From Methanobacterium alkalithermotolerans (GTDB lineage Archaea > Methanobacteriota > Methanobacteria > Methanobacteriales > Methanobacteriaceae), in the NCBI RefSeq assembly GCF_018141185.1, contig NZ_CP058560.1:434001-498000 (forward strand): 64,000 nucleotides of DNA, given 5' to 3'. Numbering within the stretch: the stretch's first letter is position 1; every line of letters begins with the position of its first letter. The notes beneath the pieces were generated by a model. The model had not been told where the DNA came from and did no database searches. It saw only the letters and a list, made by a program, of their open reading frames with translations. Below are positions 26,045 through 34,216 of this stretch, in pieces. A program made the position numbers and the translations under genes.

Positions 26045-27010
26045 ATGCCCACCCTATGGAAACCCGCCGTATTTCAGGGATCCCTTAAAAAGAAGGGATA
26101 CTTTGAAGGATGGTACTTCAAGTTAATAAATTCAGATGAATCCCGGGCCCTGGCCCTCATACCTGGAGTATCCCTTACCCCGGATGGTAAAGATTCCCAT
26201 GCCTTCATCATGGTCCTTGATGCCCGGGCCCACCACATGGATTACATTACTTTCCCCTTAGAAGACTTCCAGGCATCTAAAGATAAATTTGAGGTGAAGA
26301 TTGGGGATAATTTATTCTCAGAGCAGGGTGTAGAGTTGAAGTTAAAAAACATCACTGCCAGTATAAAATTTGGTGATTTAAGTCCCTGGCCGGTTAAATT
26401 ATATTCACCAGGAGTGATGGGGCCCTTTGCTTTTATACCCTTTATGGAGTGCTACCATGGGGTTATCAGTATGGATCACTCCCTTTCTGGATATTTAAAA
26501 CAGGGTGATGAAAAAATAGATTTTAACCAGGGTAAGGGTTACCTGGAAAAGGACTGGGGTAGTTCCATGCCTTCTTCCTGGATCTGGATGCAGACCAATC
26601 ATTTTAAAGAGGATAAAACTTCACTTTTTGGTTCGGTGGCCATTATACCCTGGTTAAGGAATTACTTCACCGGCTTTATTTTTGGATTTTTATATAAAGG
26701 AGAATTATACCAGTTCACCGCCTATAACCGGAGTAAAGTCCAGCACTTAGATGTTAACGAGAAACAGATAACTATAACTATAACCCGTAAGGATTTAACC
26801 CTTAAAATTAGTGCCCGGAGGAGTAAAGGTGTGGATTTACCTGCCCCTTCGGTGGGTGAGATGTCCTCCCGGGTGAATGAGTCTCTTAATTCCACCATCC
26901 ACCTCCAGCTTTTAAAAGATAAGGAGATTCTCTTTGAGGGAGAAGGTACCAGTGCGGGTTTAGAATTTGTAGGGGATTTAGACGAGCTACTTAAAGGATT
27001 TAAAAAGTAA
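26045..27010 (+). CDS. Tocopherol cyclase-like protein
   Basis: A 321-residue soluble protein matching the tocopherol cyclase-like family: KPAVFQGSLKKKGYFEGWYFK at the start, the block MECYHGVISMDHSLSGYL near residue 135, and EKDWGSSMPSSWIWMQTNHF near residues 175-195. In plants the family closes the chromanol ring of tocopherol. Methanogens have no tocopherol, so here it probably binds or modifies another lipid or carotenoid-like molecule; the true substrate is not known. There is no signal peptide and no ribosome site, so the transcript may be leaderless. It is a single gene. Confidence 0.85.
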   Translation: MPTLWKPAVFQGSLKKKGYFEGWYFKLINSDESRALALIPGVSLTPDGKDSHAFIMVLDARAHHMDYITFPLEDFQASKDKFEVKIGDNLFSEQGVELKLKNITASIKFGDLSPWPVKLYSPGVMGPFAFIPFMECYHGVISMDHSLSGYLKQGDEKIDFNQGKGYLEKDWGSSMPSSWIWMQTNHFKEDKTSLFGSVAIIPWLRNYFTGFIFGFLYKGELYQFTAYNRSKVQHLDVNEKQITITITRKDLTLKISARRSKGVDLPAPSVGEMSSRVNESLNSTIHLQLLKDKEILFEGEGTSAGLEFVGDLDELLKGFKK

Positions 27011-27148
27011 AAAAAATAATTTAAATCAGGTATAACGGTTGAAAAAACTAAAAAATGATTTAATCATAATATAACCTGTTTTTAAAAAGTAATTATAAAA
27101 AAATCAGTATAAGGTTTTAAAAAAGTAATTAAAAATATTAAACCCTTT

Positions 27149-27907
27149 TTAAATCTCCCTTTCCAACTCAAATATAACTCCTTCAATGGTTTTCAGATTA
27201 CCATAATCATCAAAGGTGGGCCGGCCCTTATCCACCACTCTTTTTATTATTCCCTCTTTATCTTTTAACTGATATTCCAAAGAAAATGCCTCACCCTTCA
27301 CCAGGGCATTCTCAATAATGGTTCTGATTTCATCCAGGTTCGAATCTATAACCAGAGAGTTTATAGGGAACTGGTAATCATTATTCAGTTCCTTCGAGGT
27401 AAAACCGGTTATTTCCTGTAGCATGTTATTGAAAAACTCTGTCTGTCCCTGTTCTTTATGGAAGCGGTACACTATACCGGGAATGTTGGCCGCCAGGGAG
27501 CGGTATGATTTTTCACTTTGTTTTAGTTTTTGATTTAATTGGTGGTGGATTAAACTGTTTTCTACGGCATATTTTAATTCATGGTTCTGGAAGGGTTTGA
27601 GTATATAGTAAACCGCCCCTGTATTCCGGGCTTTTTCCATATAGTCCTGATTACCATGGGCTGTGAGAAAAATTATAGGGATATCCATAAATTCCAGTAT
27701 CTTACAGGATGCTTCCAGACCATTCATCCCACTCTGCAAATTTATATCCATTAAAATCAAATCAGGGAGAAGTTTTTGGGCCATTTCAATGGCCGCTTCT
27801 CCTTTAGAAGCATGGCCTACCACCTCATATCCCCAGTTATGAAGATTGCGCTTAATCTCCAGGGCAGTTATGGCCTCATCTTCCACAATCAAAATCCGGG
27901 GTTCCAT
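27149..27907 (-). CDS. Response regulator, REC-PAS
   Basis: A 252-residue protein. Residues 1-120 are a receiver domain with acidic pair E9-D10, phosphoacceptor D54 (LILMDINLQ), Thr82 and Lys104 (YYILKPF). Residues 130-252 are a PAS domain (SLAANIPGIVYRFHKEQGQT). There is no DNA-binding or enzyme output domain, as is common in archaea, so it probably passes the signal by protein contact. It is the likely phosphate acceptor for the HisKA_2 kinases encoded between 28.7 and 36.6 kb. Confidence 0.9.
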   Translation of the reverse strand: MEPRILIVEDEAITALEIKRNLHNWGYEVVGHASKGEAAIEMAQKLLPDLILMDINLQSGMNGLEASCKILEFMDIPIIFLTAHGNQDYMEKARNTGAVYYILKPFQNHELKYAVENSLIHHQLNQKLKQSEKSYRSLAANIPGIVYRFHKEQGQTEFFNNMLQEITGFTSKELNNDYQFPINSLVIDSNLDEIRTIIENALVKGEAFSLEYQLKDKEGIIKRVVDKGRPTFDDYGNLKTIEGVIFELEREI

Positions 27908-28052
27908 AATTTATAATGTATACTGGTATTAATAAAGAATTACTATTTTATGCAGGCAATATTGTTAAGATAAAACAACTAGAAACCTCAAAACAACTCT
28001 TTTAGCCAGTTTACCACAAAAATTAACTGAACCCTTGAAAGATAAAAATAAT

Positions 28053-28148
28053 ATTAATGCTACCAAACCTTCAGAAATAAAAATTAATACTACTAAACCA
28101 TCAGGAAAAATAAATATTAATACTACTAAACCTTAAGGATAAATAAAA
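28053..28148. repeat. Degenerate tandem repeat, unit about 30-33 bases
   Basis: Three copies of ATTAATACTACTAAACC plus a variable tail start at 28053 (ATTAATGCTACC), 28083 and 28116. It lies in the leader region between divergent genes, just before the DUF2115 start. Confidence 0.55.
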
Positions 28149-28183
28149 ATAGTAGATTACCCCCATAATCAAATGGAATAAAA

Positions 28184-28636
28184 ATGAAAGCCAGCACTTT
28201 ACTATCACAAATAAAAGCAGATATTAAAAAGTACCATGATTTACTCCCTGATCCCAAATATAAGCCCGGGGATGATTCTGTGGAGAGTATTATATCCGGC
28301 TATAATCAGGAAAATTTTAGAAAAATAATGGATTCAAAATACGAGGGTTTGGAAGAGGATATTAATAAAAAAGATTTAGATGATTTTAAAAGAAGAATAG
28401 ACTATTTTTTTAGTATATATGCACCAGATGAGGTTGAGTTCCGGGAATTTATTAAATTAATATCCATTTACCTTTCCTTTATTGCAAAAAAACCATTACA
28501 TCCCCCAGGAATAGTTTTTGATAATGGTAAAAAAGTTTATAAAAAAGGATCTCATTTTATTTGCACTGGAAAAAATATTTTCCTAAAGGATAAAGAATCC
28601 CTATGCCGGTATTGTGTGGCTGAAAATGAGGAATAA
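28184..28636 (+). CDS. DUF2115 (UPF0305) family protein
   Basis: A 150-residue protein with the methanogen-specific DUF2115 pattern: an all-helical first half and a Cys-bearing C-terminus, HFICTGKNIFLKDKESLCRYC. The three cysteines (about residues 125, 141, 144) could bind metal. The function is unknown. It is slightly shorter than typical members. Only a weak GGAAT precedes the ATG. It is divergent from the response regulator gene and convergent with the kinase gene. Confidence 0.85.
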   Translation: MKASTLLSQIKADIKKYHDLLPDPKYKPGDDSVESIISGYNQENFRKIMDSKYEGLEEDINKKDLDDFKRRIDYFFSIYAPDEVEFREFIKLISIYLSFIAKKPLHPPGIVFDNGKKVYKKGSHFICTGKNIFLKDKESLCRYCVAENEE

Positions 28637-28700
28637 AAAGGGGGATTATATTATAATAAAAAATAAAGGATTATTTTAAAATATTTTTTCATGCCTTTAT

Positions 28701-30590
28701 TTAAATCCTCTCATCATAACCTGTTTCCTGGAATGATATTTCCACTTCCAAGCCATTATTGGATTCAAAATGTAAATCAGCATCCAGTTGCTCGGCTAAG
28801 CCCTTTATCAGGGTAAGGCCCAGGGTAGGGGCATCCTCCAGTTTCCGGTTTTGTAAACCCACCCCATCATCTTTAACTTTTAAAATTATTTTTTGATCTT
28901 TTTTTTGGAGAATTACGGTTATGGTACCTTCCTTTTTATGAGGAAAGGCATGTTTAAAGGAGTTGGTAACCAGTTCATTAAGCACCAAACCCAGGGGTAT
29001 GCACTGATCGATGCCTAACTTAACCGGGTCCAGTTTAGATTCAAGTCTAATTGGCCCGCCATGGGGTTGAAAAGTGCTCAATAAACCATTAATGAGTTTC
29101 TGGATAAATAAACTTAAGGCTATCTGGGAGAAACTATCACTCTGATAGAGGGTCTCGTGCACCAGGGCCATGGTTTTTATCCTGTTCTGGCTCTCAGTAA
29201 AGGCCTCTTTTACATCTTCCTGTGTAAACTGTCCTCCCTGCAGGCGCAGTAAGGAAGATATTATCTGCATATTATTTTTCACCCGGTGATGGATCTCACC
29301 CAGTAATAATTCTTTTTCTTTAAGGGAACTCTCCCGTACCAGTTCTGCCTCTTTTTGTTTGGTCACATCAGAAAAGGTAATTATAGAGCCATTAAAAATG
29401 CCGTCATTCATTTGAGGTATTATCCACCCACTTAAGTATTTTTCCCGAATTTTAATAGCTGGAATCGATATAGGAACCATTTCAGTTCGGGATTTATTAT
29501 AATAACTTTTTAGTTCAGGTATTCGATCCTGAAAGAAATCATTTAACTTTTTAACATGTTTATCCAGTTCCGGGAATAATTCCTGCATATGGGAATTGTA
29601 GTAGATGATTTCATTTACTCCCCCAGTTACCAGCACCCCCTCCAGCAGTCCCTCCAGGGTATCCTCATAGAAACCTTCAATAATCTTAACTCTTTGTTGA
29701 TATAGTTGCTGTTTATGATGTAGAGTGTTGAGGTAATGGGCAGTCCATAAGATAAAAGGAAAGAGGAACCCCACCACCATTACCATGATTAATATTTCCC
29801 CCATATTGGCACTAAAACCCAGAAAATCCACTAAAAAAGAAGATGAAATCCCGATAAGAGTTACAGCTAAAAGAGACACCGGGAGCATTTTACGGGCCAT
29901 GTAACTACCATAACGATCTTCATGTAAAATGCGGATAATTCCCTCTTGAGGATATAAAGATAATAAACTCAAAGCCACCAGGGTGTGCAGGATTGTCGAA
30001 TAAATGGCCATGAGAGAATAAATATTAGAAGAGAGTATGTGGGCTGCACCAAAAAGATAAATCATAAGACCCATGTAGCCAATTAAACCTGCTAGAAAGC
30101 TGAAAATCTGGGCTATAGAGAAGAATTTTTTTCTGGAAAATAAAAATAAGGCCCCACCAAACAGGATAAAATTAAAGGAACTAAGAGGACGGCTCTCCAC
30201 TTCCAGACCAGGAATGGAAAATATTAAGGTACCGGTGATATTGGCCATGGTGGTAAAAAATCCCACCAGGAAAATAAAAAGCCCTATGATACTCACCAAC
30301 AAGTTGATATTAGTAGATGACCGGCGGTTTAGTACTAAAAGGCTTCCACCTGTTACTAAAAATAGGAGCAGGCTGTTTAAACGGGAGGCAGGGGAATTTA
30401 ATATTTCCCCTTTAAGTAAGGGTAACTGGAATAACCACCCCAGGATACATAAGGTGGAAAAAATAATAATTATTAAGGCCAAAAGATAAGAACCAGATTT
30501 AGTTTGATTTACCCAGGCTGTTTTTAAAGGTATTTTTTGACTTAATTCCTGGTAAGGTATCTTTATAGTGGAGTTATGGGATTTTTTTAT
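28701..30590 (-). CDS. Membrane sensor histidine kinase, HisKA_2 type, apparent ATA start
   Basis: About 629 residues. Seven or eight hydrophobic helices fill roughly residues 40-290, followed by a PAS-like domain (GVLVTGGVNEIIYYNSHMQ), the HisKA_2 phosphoacceptor (LLGEIHHRVKNNMQIISSLL) and a HATPase_c domain with N-box VLNELVTNSFKHAF and G-box DDGVGL. The first NTG start would be TTG at 30482, which cuts into the first helix. Upstream, 36 more codons are open (IKKSHNSTIKIPYQELSQKI, then PLKTAWVNQTKSGSYL). They begin with ATA at 30590, preceded by GGGGGAT five bases away. Either ATA initiates or the start was lost. Its probable partner is the REC-PAS protein at 27149-27907. Confidence 0.85.
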   Translation of the reverse strand: MKKSHNSTIKIPYQELSQKIPLKTAWVNQTKSGSYLLALIIIIFSTLCILGWLFQLPLLKGEILNSPASRLNSLLLFLVTGGSLLVLNRRSSTNINLLVSIIGLFIFLVGFFTTMANITGTLIFSIPGLEVESRPLSSFNFILFGGALFLFSRKKFFSIAQIFSFLAGLIGYMGLMIYLFGAAHILSSNIYSLMAIYSTILHTLVALSLLSLYPQEGIIRILHEDRYGSYMARKMLPVSLLAVTLIGISSSFLVDFLGFSANMGEILIMVMVVGFLFPFILWTAHYLNTLHHKQQLYQQRVKIIEGFYEDTLEGLLEGVLVTGGVNEIIYYNSHMQELFPELDKHVKKLNDFFQDRIPELKSYYNKSRTEMVPISIPAIKIREKYLSGWIIPQMNDGIFNGSIITFSDVTKQKEAELVRESSLKEKELLLGEIHHRVKNNMQIISSLLRLQGGQFTQEDVKEAFTESQNRIKTMALVHETLYQSDSFSQIALSLFIQKLINGLLSTFQPHGGPIRLESKLDPVKLGIDQCIPLGLVLNELVTNSFKHAFPHKKEGTITVILQKKDQKIILKVKDDGVGLQNRKLEDAPTLGLTLIKGLAEQLDADLHFESNNGLEVEISFQETGYDERI

Positions 30591-30804
30591 GGCTTATCCC
30601 CCTTAAAATTCGTTATTTAATATATTCTGCCTTATCTTATTTATTTATTTATCCCTGCCAAAAGTAAACCTCATTAGATAACTATAGTTAAATCTGTATC
30701 TTTATTACTTAAAAATAGACGTTTAGCTTAAAATTAGGGATAATCCCCCTATAAGGGTATTTTTAATACCTGTTCCCTTTTAAAAAAAAAAAAATAAGTT
30801 TTTT

Positions 30805-32172
30805 TTAATCAATGTCCCGGCCCTGGTAGGTGATTACAAATCCAAAAAAGCTTAAAAACGCAAATATAATAAAAGAAATCTGCATAACCTCCAAAAAAAG
30901 TACTATATTTTCTGGTTTTATATCCGCCGTTCCCAGATAGAGGTTTATGAGTAAGAGTGCTATTCCCATGCCTAGCATCTGTCCCATAACCCGCATGGAG
31001 GTAATGGTGGAGGCTGCCACCCCGAAGTACTTCTCAGAAAGAGAGCTCATAACCAGGTTACTGTTAGGAGCAGCAAAAAGGGCAAAGCCCAGACCTAAAA
31101 ATATCAGTCCAGTAAGTACCAGGTAGATACTCTCAATCCAGGGTAAAAGAGAAAATATTATAAGAGAAAGGATAATAAAGGCCATACCCCTGGCAGCCAC
31201 CTTGCTGGGATTTTTCATATCAGACATACGACCGGCATAGGGTGACAATCCGGCAATCAACAAAGGTTGGGCTGATAAAATCAATCCTGCCCACTGGGGA
31301 CTTAAATTCAATACATACTGCAAATAGAAGCTGAGGAGGAATATGATAGGGTAAGCTGCAGTGTAACTTATAAGGGCCGCCACCCCATTCCAGGTGAAGG
31401 CCTTATTTTTAAATAACTCCACCTTTAATACCGGACTTTTTAACCCTGATTCAAAGTAGTAGAAGACCACCCCTCCCAGTAATCCCATTACTAACAATAT
31501 CAACCCGGCAGTATCAGGTAAGAAGGATAGTCCCATCATAAACAATAGAAGGGAGGTGCTCAAAATCAGGGTGCCTTTTAAATCGAATCTCTCACCCTCA
31601 GCTTCCCTCCATTCTTCTTTAATGTTACGGGCTGAATAAGCACAGAATATTCCTAAGGGTACATTGAAGTAGAATATACTCTGCCATCCCAGGTTCTGGG
31701 TTAGGAAACCTCCCAGTGGTGGTCCTAAAAATAATCCCAGGTAGGCTCCAGTGGCAGCCCAGCCCAGAGCCCGGCCCCGTTGCATCACCGGGAATACAGC
31801 GGCCACAATAGCTGAAACATTACCAAATATCATGGCGGATCCCACTCCCTGCACAATCCGGAAAAATAAGAGCATTTCCCCACTTACCGAAAATGATGCT
31901 AAAAGTGAGGAGATGGTGAAGATGATAATACCCCACTGGAAAATTCTCTTCCTTCCATATATGTCAGATATGCGTCCCATGGGGATGAGGAGTAGGGCCA
32001 AAACCAGCAGGTAGATGGTGGGTATCCAGCCTAAAAAAAGGGCGTTTATACCCAGGTTCCGGCCTATTACCGGGAGAGCAATGTTAATAGATGACCCTAC
32101 AAATGGGGTTAAAAATGAGGCCAGAAGGGCGATTATAAGGGCATAAGATCGGGTGTCCTTTACCAGAGGCAT
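30805..32172 (-). CDS. MFS multidrug exporter, DHA2 (14-helix) family
   Basis: A 455-residue protein with about 14 hydrophobic helices. MFS motifs are visible: LLLIPMGRISDIYGRKRIFQ (motif A) near residues 58-77, RIVQGVGSAMIFGN near residues 107-120, and GAYLGLFLGPPLGGFL (motif C) near residues 146-161. It is a proton-coupled drug or metabolite exporter like EmrB/QacA. It stands alone between two kinase genes and has no obvious ribosome site; regulation cannot be read. Confidence 0.88.
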   Translation of the reverse strand: MPLVKDTRSYALIIALLASFLTPFVGSSINIALPVIGRNLGINALFLGWIPTIYLLVLALLLIPMGRISDIYGRKRIFQWGIIIFTISSLLASFSVSGEMLLFFRIVQGVGSAMIFGNVSAIVAAVFPVMQRGRALGWAATGAYLGLFLGPPLGGFLTQNLGWQSIFYFNVPLGIFCAYSARNIKEEWREAEGERFDLKGTLILSTSLLLFMMGLSFLPDTAGLILLVMGLLGGVVFYYFESGLKSPVLKVELFKNKAFTWNGVAALISYTAAYPIIFLLSFYLQYVLNLSPQWAGLILSAQPLLIAGLSPYAGRMSDMKNPSKVAARGMAFIILSLIIFSLLPWIESIYLVLTGLIFLGLGFALFAAPNSNLVMSSLSEKYFGVAASTITSMRVMGQMLGMGIALLLINLYLGTADIKPENIVLFLEVMQISFIIFAFLSFFGFVITYQGRDID

Positions 32173-32334
32173 GGGGATAATTTATAATGGGTGAGTAATA
32201 TTTTTACTGTTTAGTGGCTAAGAATAAAAACTCACTATCTAAAAAGATAAGCTCAAAATAAATAATTTAATATTTAATTAGAATCATATATTAATAAGGA
32301 AATCAGGTTGAATCAAAAAGAAAAGAGGATTTGA

Positions 32335-34191
32335 ATGAAAAAAAATCCTTCCATTAAAGCTACCAGTAAAAAAACAATGGTTAAAAAGGATTATGCTGCT
32401 AATGATAATAATAAGTCAAATAGAAATAATACTATAAATAACAATTCTATTCACTCTTCCTCTATTAATTTACAAACTGAACTTGATTTAAAAGAAGAGA
32501 TTTTAAATCAGGTTACTGATTCTATTTTTTTACATGATTTTCAGGGAAATTTTATTTATTTTAATGACACTGCCTGGAAGAGCCGGGGTTATTCTAAAAA
32601 AGAATTGGAAAAACTTAATTTAAGGGATTTTGATGTCCCGGAATATGCCCTTGAGATAAAATCCAGGATGGATGAACTAAAGAAAAAAGGTCAGCTCTTA
32701 TTTGAATCCGCCCACCAGCATAAGAATGGTACCATCATACCGGTGGAGGTTAATGCCCGGGTGGTGGAATTTAAGGGAAAAAAACTCATTTTAAGTGTGG
32801 CCCGGGATATTAATGACCGTAAAATGATTCAAAGTGAAATAGCCCGGTCCCGTGAACTATCCCAGATTATAAACACCCTCCCTGATTATTTAACCATCAT
32901 TGACTTTGAAGGTAATATCGAACTTACCAATCCTTACCTGCAGGAGAACCTGGGATGGGGCCCGGAAGTACAGGGTAAAAATATTCGTATCTTGCTGGAA
33001 AAAGAATTTCCCCTGAAAAAACTTAAAATACTGTTGAATCAGGGTTATCTCCACCAGGAGGAGGTTAATTTAAAACATAAAAATGGTAAGACCATACCGG
33101 CTATATTGAATGCGGCCCTGGTTCCTGATGCAGAAGGTAATCCCTTGAATATTATAGCCATTGCCCGGGATGTTTCCCAATTAAAAGAAGTGGAGCTGGA
33201 GCTGGAAAAAAGCAGGATTTTCTTAGAAAAGATAATAGATTCCCTGCGGGATGGATTTTCGGTTTTAACAAAAGATGGCGAACATGTGATGGTTAACCCT
33301 GCTTTGTGTCAGATGACCGGTTATAGGCGAGAAGAACTCCTGGGCCAGGTTCCACCCCACCCTTACTGGGGGGATAATGTTGCCACTCAAAAGATACTAA
33401 ATGAAGTTATTTGTGGCGATATGGATGATTTTGAATTAGTATTTAAGAAAAAAGACGGTTCATTATTCCCGGTGATTGTTTCTCCCTCCAGTTTAAAAAG
33501 CCCTGAAGGTGAAACCTATTATTTTGCCACAGTTAAAGACATAAGCTCCCTAAAACAAATTGAAGATGATTTAAAAAAATCCCTGCAGGAAAAGGAAGTC
33601 CTGATGAAAGAAATTCATCACCGGGTAAAAAATAACCTGCAGATAATATCCTCCCTCTTGTCCTTGCAAACAGATTATATTGAGAATAAAACTGATCTGG
33701 CCATCTTCAAAGATAGTCAGTGCCGGGCTAAATCCATGGCCTTAATACATGAAAAATTATACCAGTCCGGACTCTTAAAAAGTATAAATATAAAGGATTA
33801 TATCTCGGCCCTGGTGAATGAATTAATTGGTACCTATTCAGGGGAGGGAAAAATAATTAATCTGGAGATGGATGTAGATGATATTCTAATGGATGTGGAT
33901 ACCGCCATACCCCTGGGACTGATATTAAATGAGATCATAACCAATTCCCTGAAACATGCCTTTGTAGAAAAAGAAGGTGAAATCAAGGTGCATTTAAAAA
34001 GTAGTGATAACGAGATCCAGGTGGAAGTAGCTGATAATGGGGTAGGAATAGGGGAGGATATAGACTGGAGGAATACTGATTCTTTAGGATTGCAGCTGGT
34101 TAATAATTTATGCCGTCAGATAGATGGTGAAATAGAATTGGATAACACTAGAGGGACCTGTTTTAAAATAAGGTTTCCTGGAAAAGATTAG
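32335..34191 (+). CDS. Cytoplasmic PAS-PAS-PAS histidine kinase, HisKA_2 type
   Basis: A 618-residue protein without membrane helices. A low-complexity Asn/Lys-rich leader (residues 1-45) precedes three PAS domains (about 52-165, 170-285 and 290-405), a HisKA_2 domain with LMKEIHHRVKNNLQIISSLL, and a HATPase_c domain with N-box ILNEIITNSLKHAF and G-box DNGVGIG. It senses a cytoplasmic signal and phosphorylates a response regulator, possibly the REC-PAS protein nearby. GAGGATTT just before the ATG sets the start. It converges with the next kinase with only 25 bases between stops. Confidence 0.9.
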   Translation: MKKNPSIKATSKKTMVKKDYAANDNNKSNRNNTINNNSIHSSSINLQTELDLKEEILNQVTDSIFLHDFQGNFIYFNDTAWKSRGYSKKELEKLNLRDFDVPEYALEIKSRMDELKKKGQLLFESAHQHKNGTIIPVEVNARVVEFKGKKLILSVARDINDRKMIQSEIARSRELSQIINTLPDYLTIIDFEGNIELTNPYLQENLGWGPEVQGKNIRILLEKEFPLKKLKILLNQGYLHQEEVNLKHKNGKTIPAILNAALVPDAEGNPLNIIAIARDVSQLKEVELELEKSRIFLEKIIDSLRDGFSVLTKDGEHVMVNPALCQMTGYRREELLGQVPPHPYWGDNVATQKILNEVICGDMDDFELVFKKKDGSLFPVIVSPSSLKSPEGETYYFATVKDISSLKQIEDDLKKSLQEKEVLMKEIHHRVKNNLQIISSLLSLQTDYIENKTDLAIFKDSQCRAKSMALIHEKLYQSGLLKSINIKDYISALVNELIGTYSGEGKIINLEMDVDDILMDVDTAIPLGLILNEIITNSLKHAFVEKEGEIKVHLKSSDNEIQVEVADNGVGIGEDIDWRNTDSLGLQLVNNLCRQIDGEIELDNTRGTCFKIRFPGKD

Positions 34192-34216
34192 AAAAATTTA
34201 TTTTAAATACCTTAAA

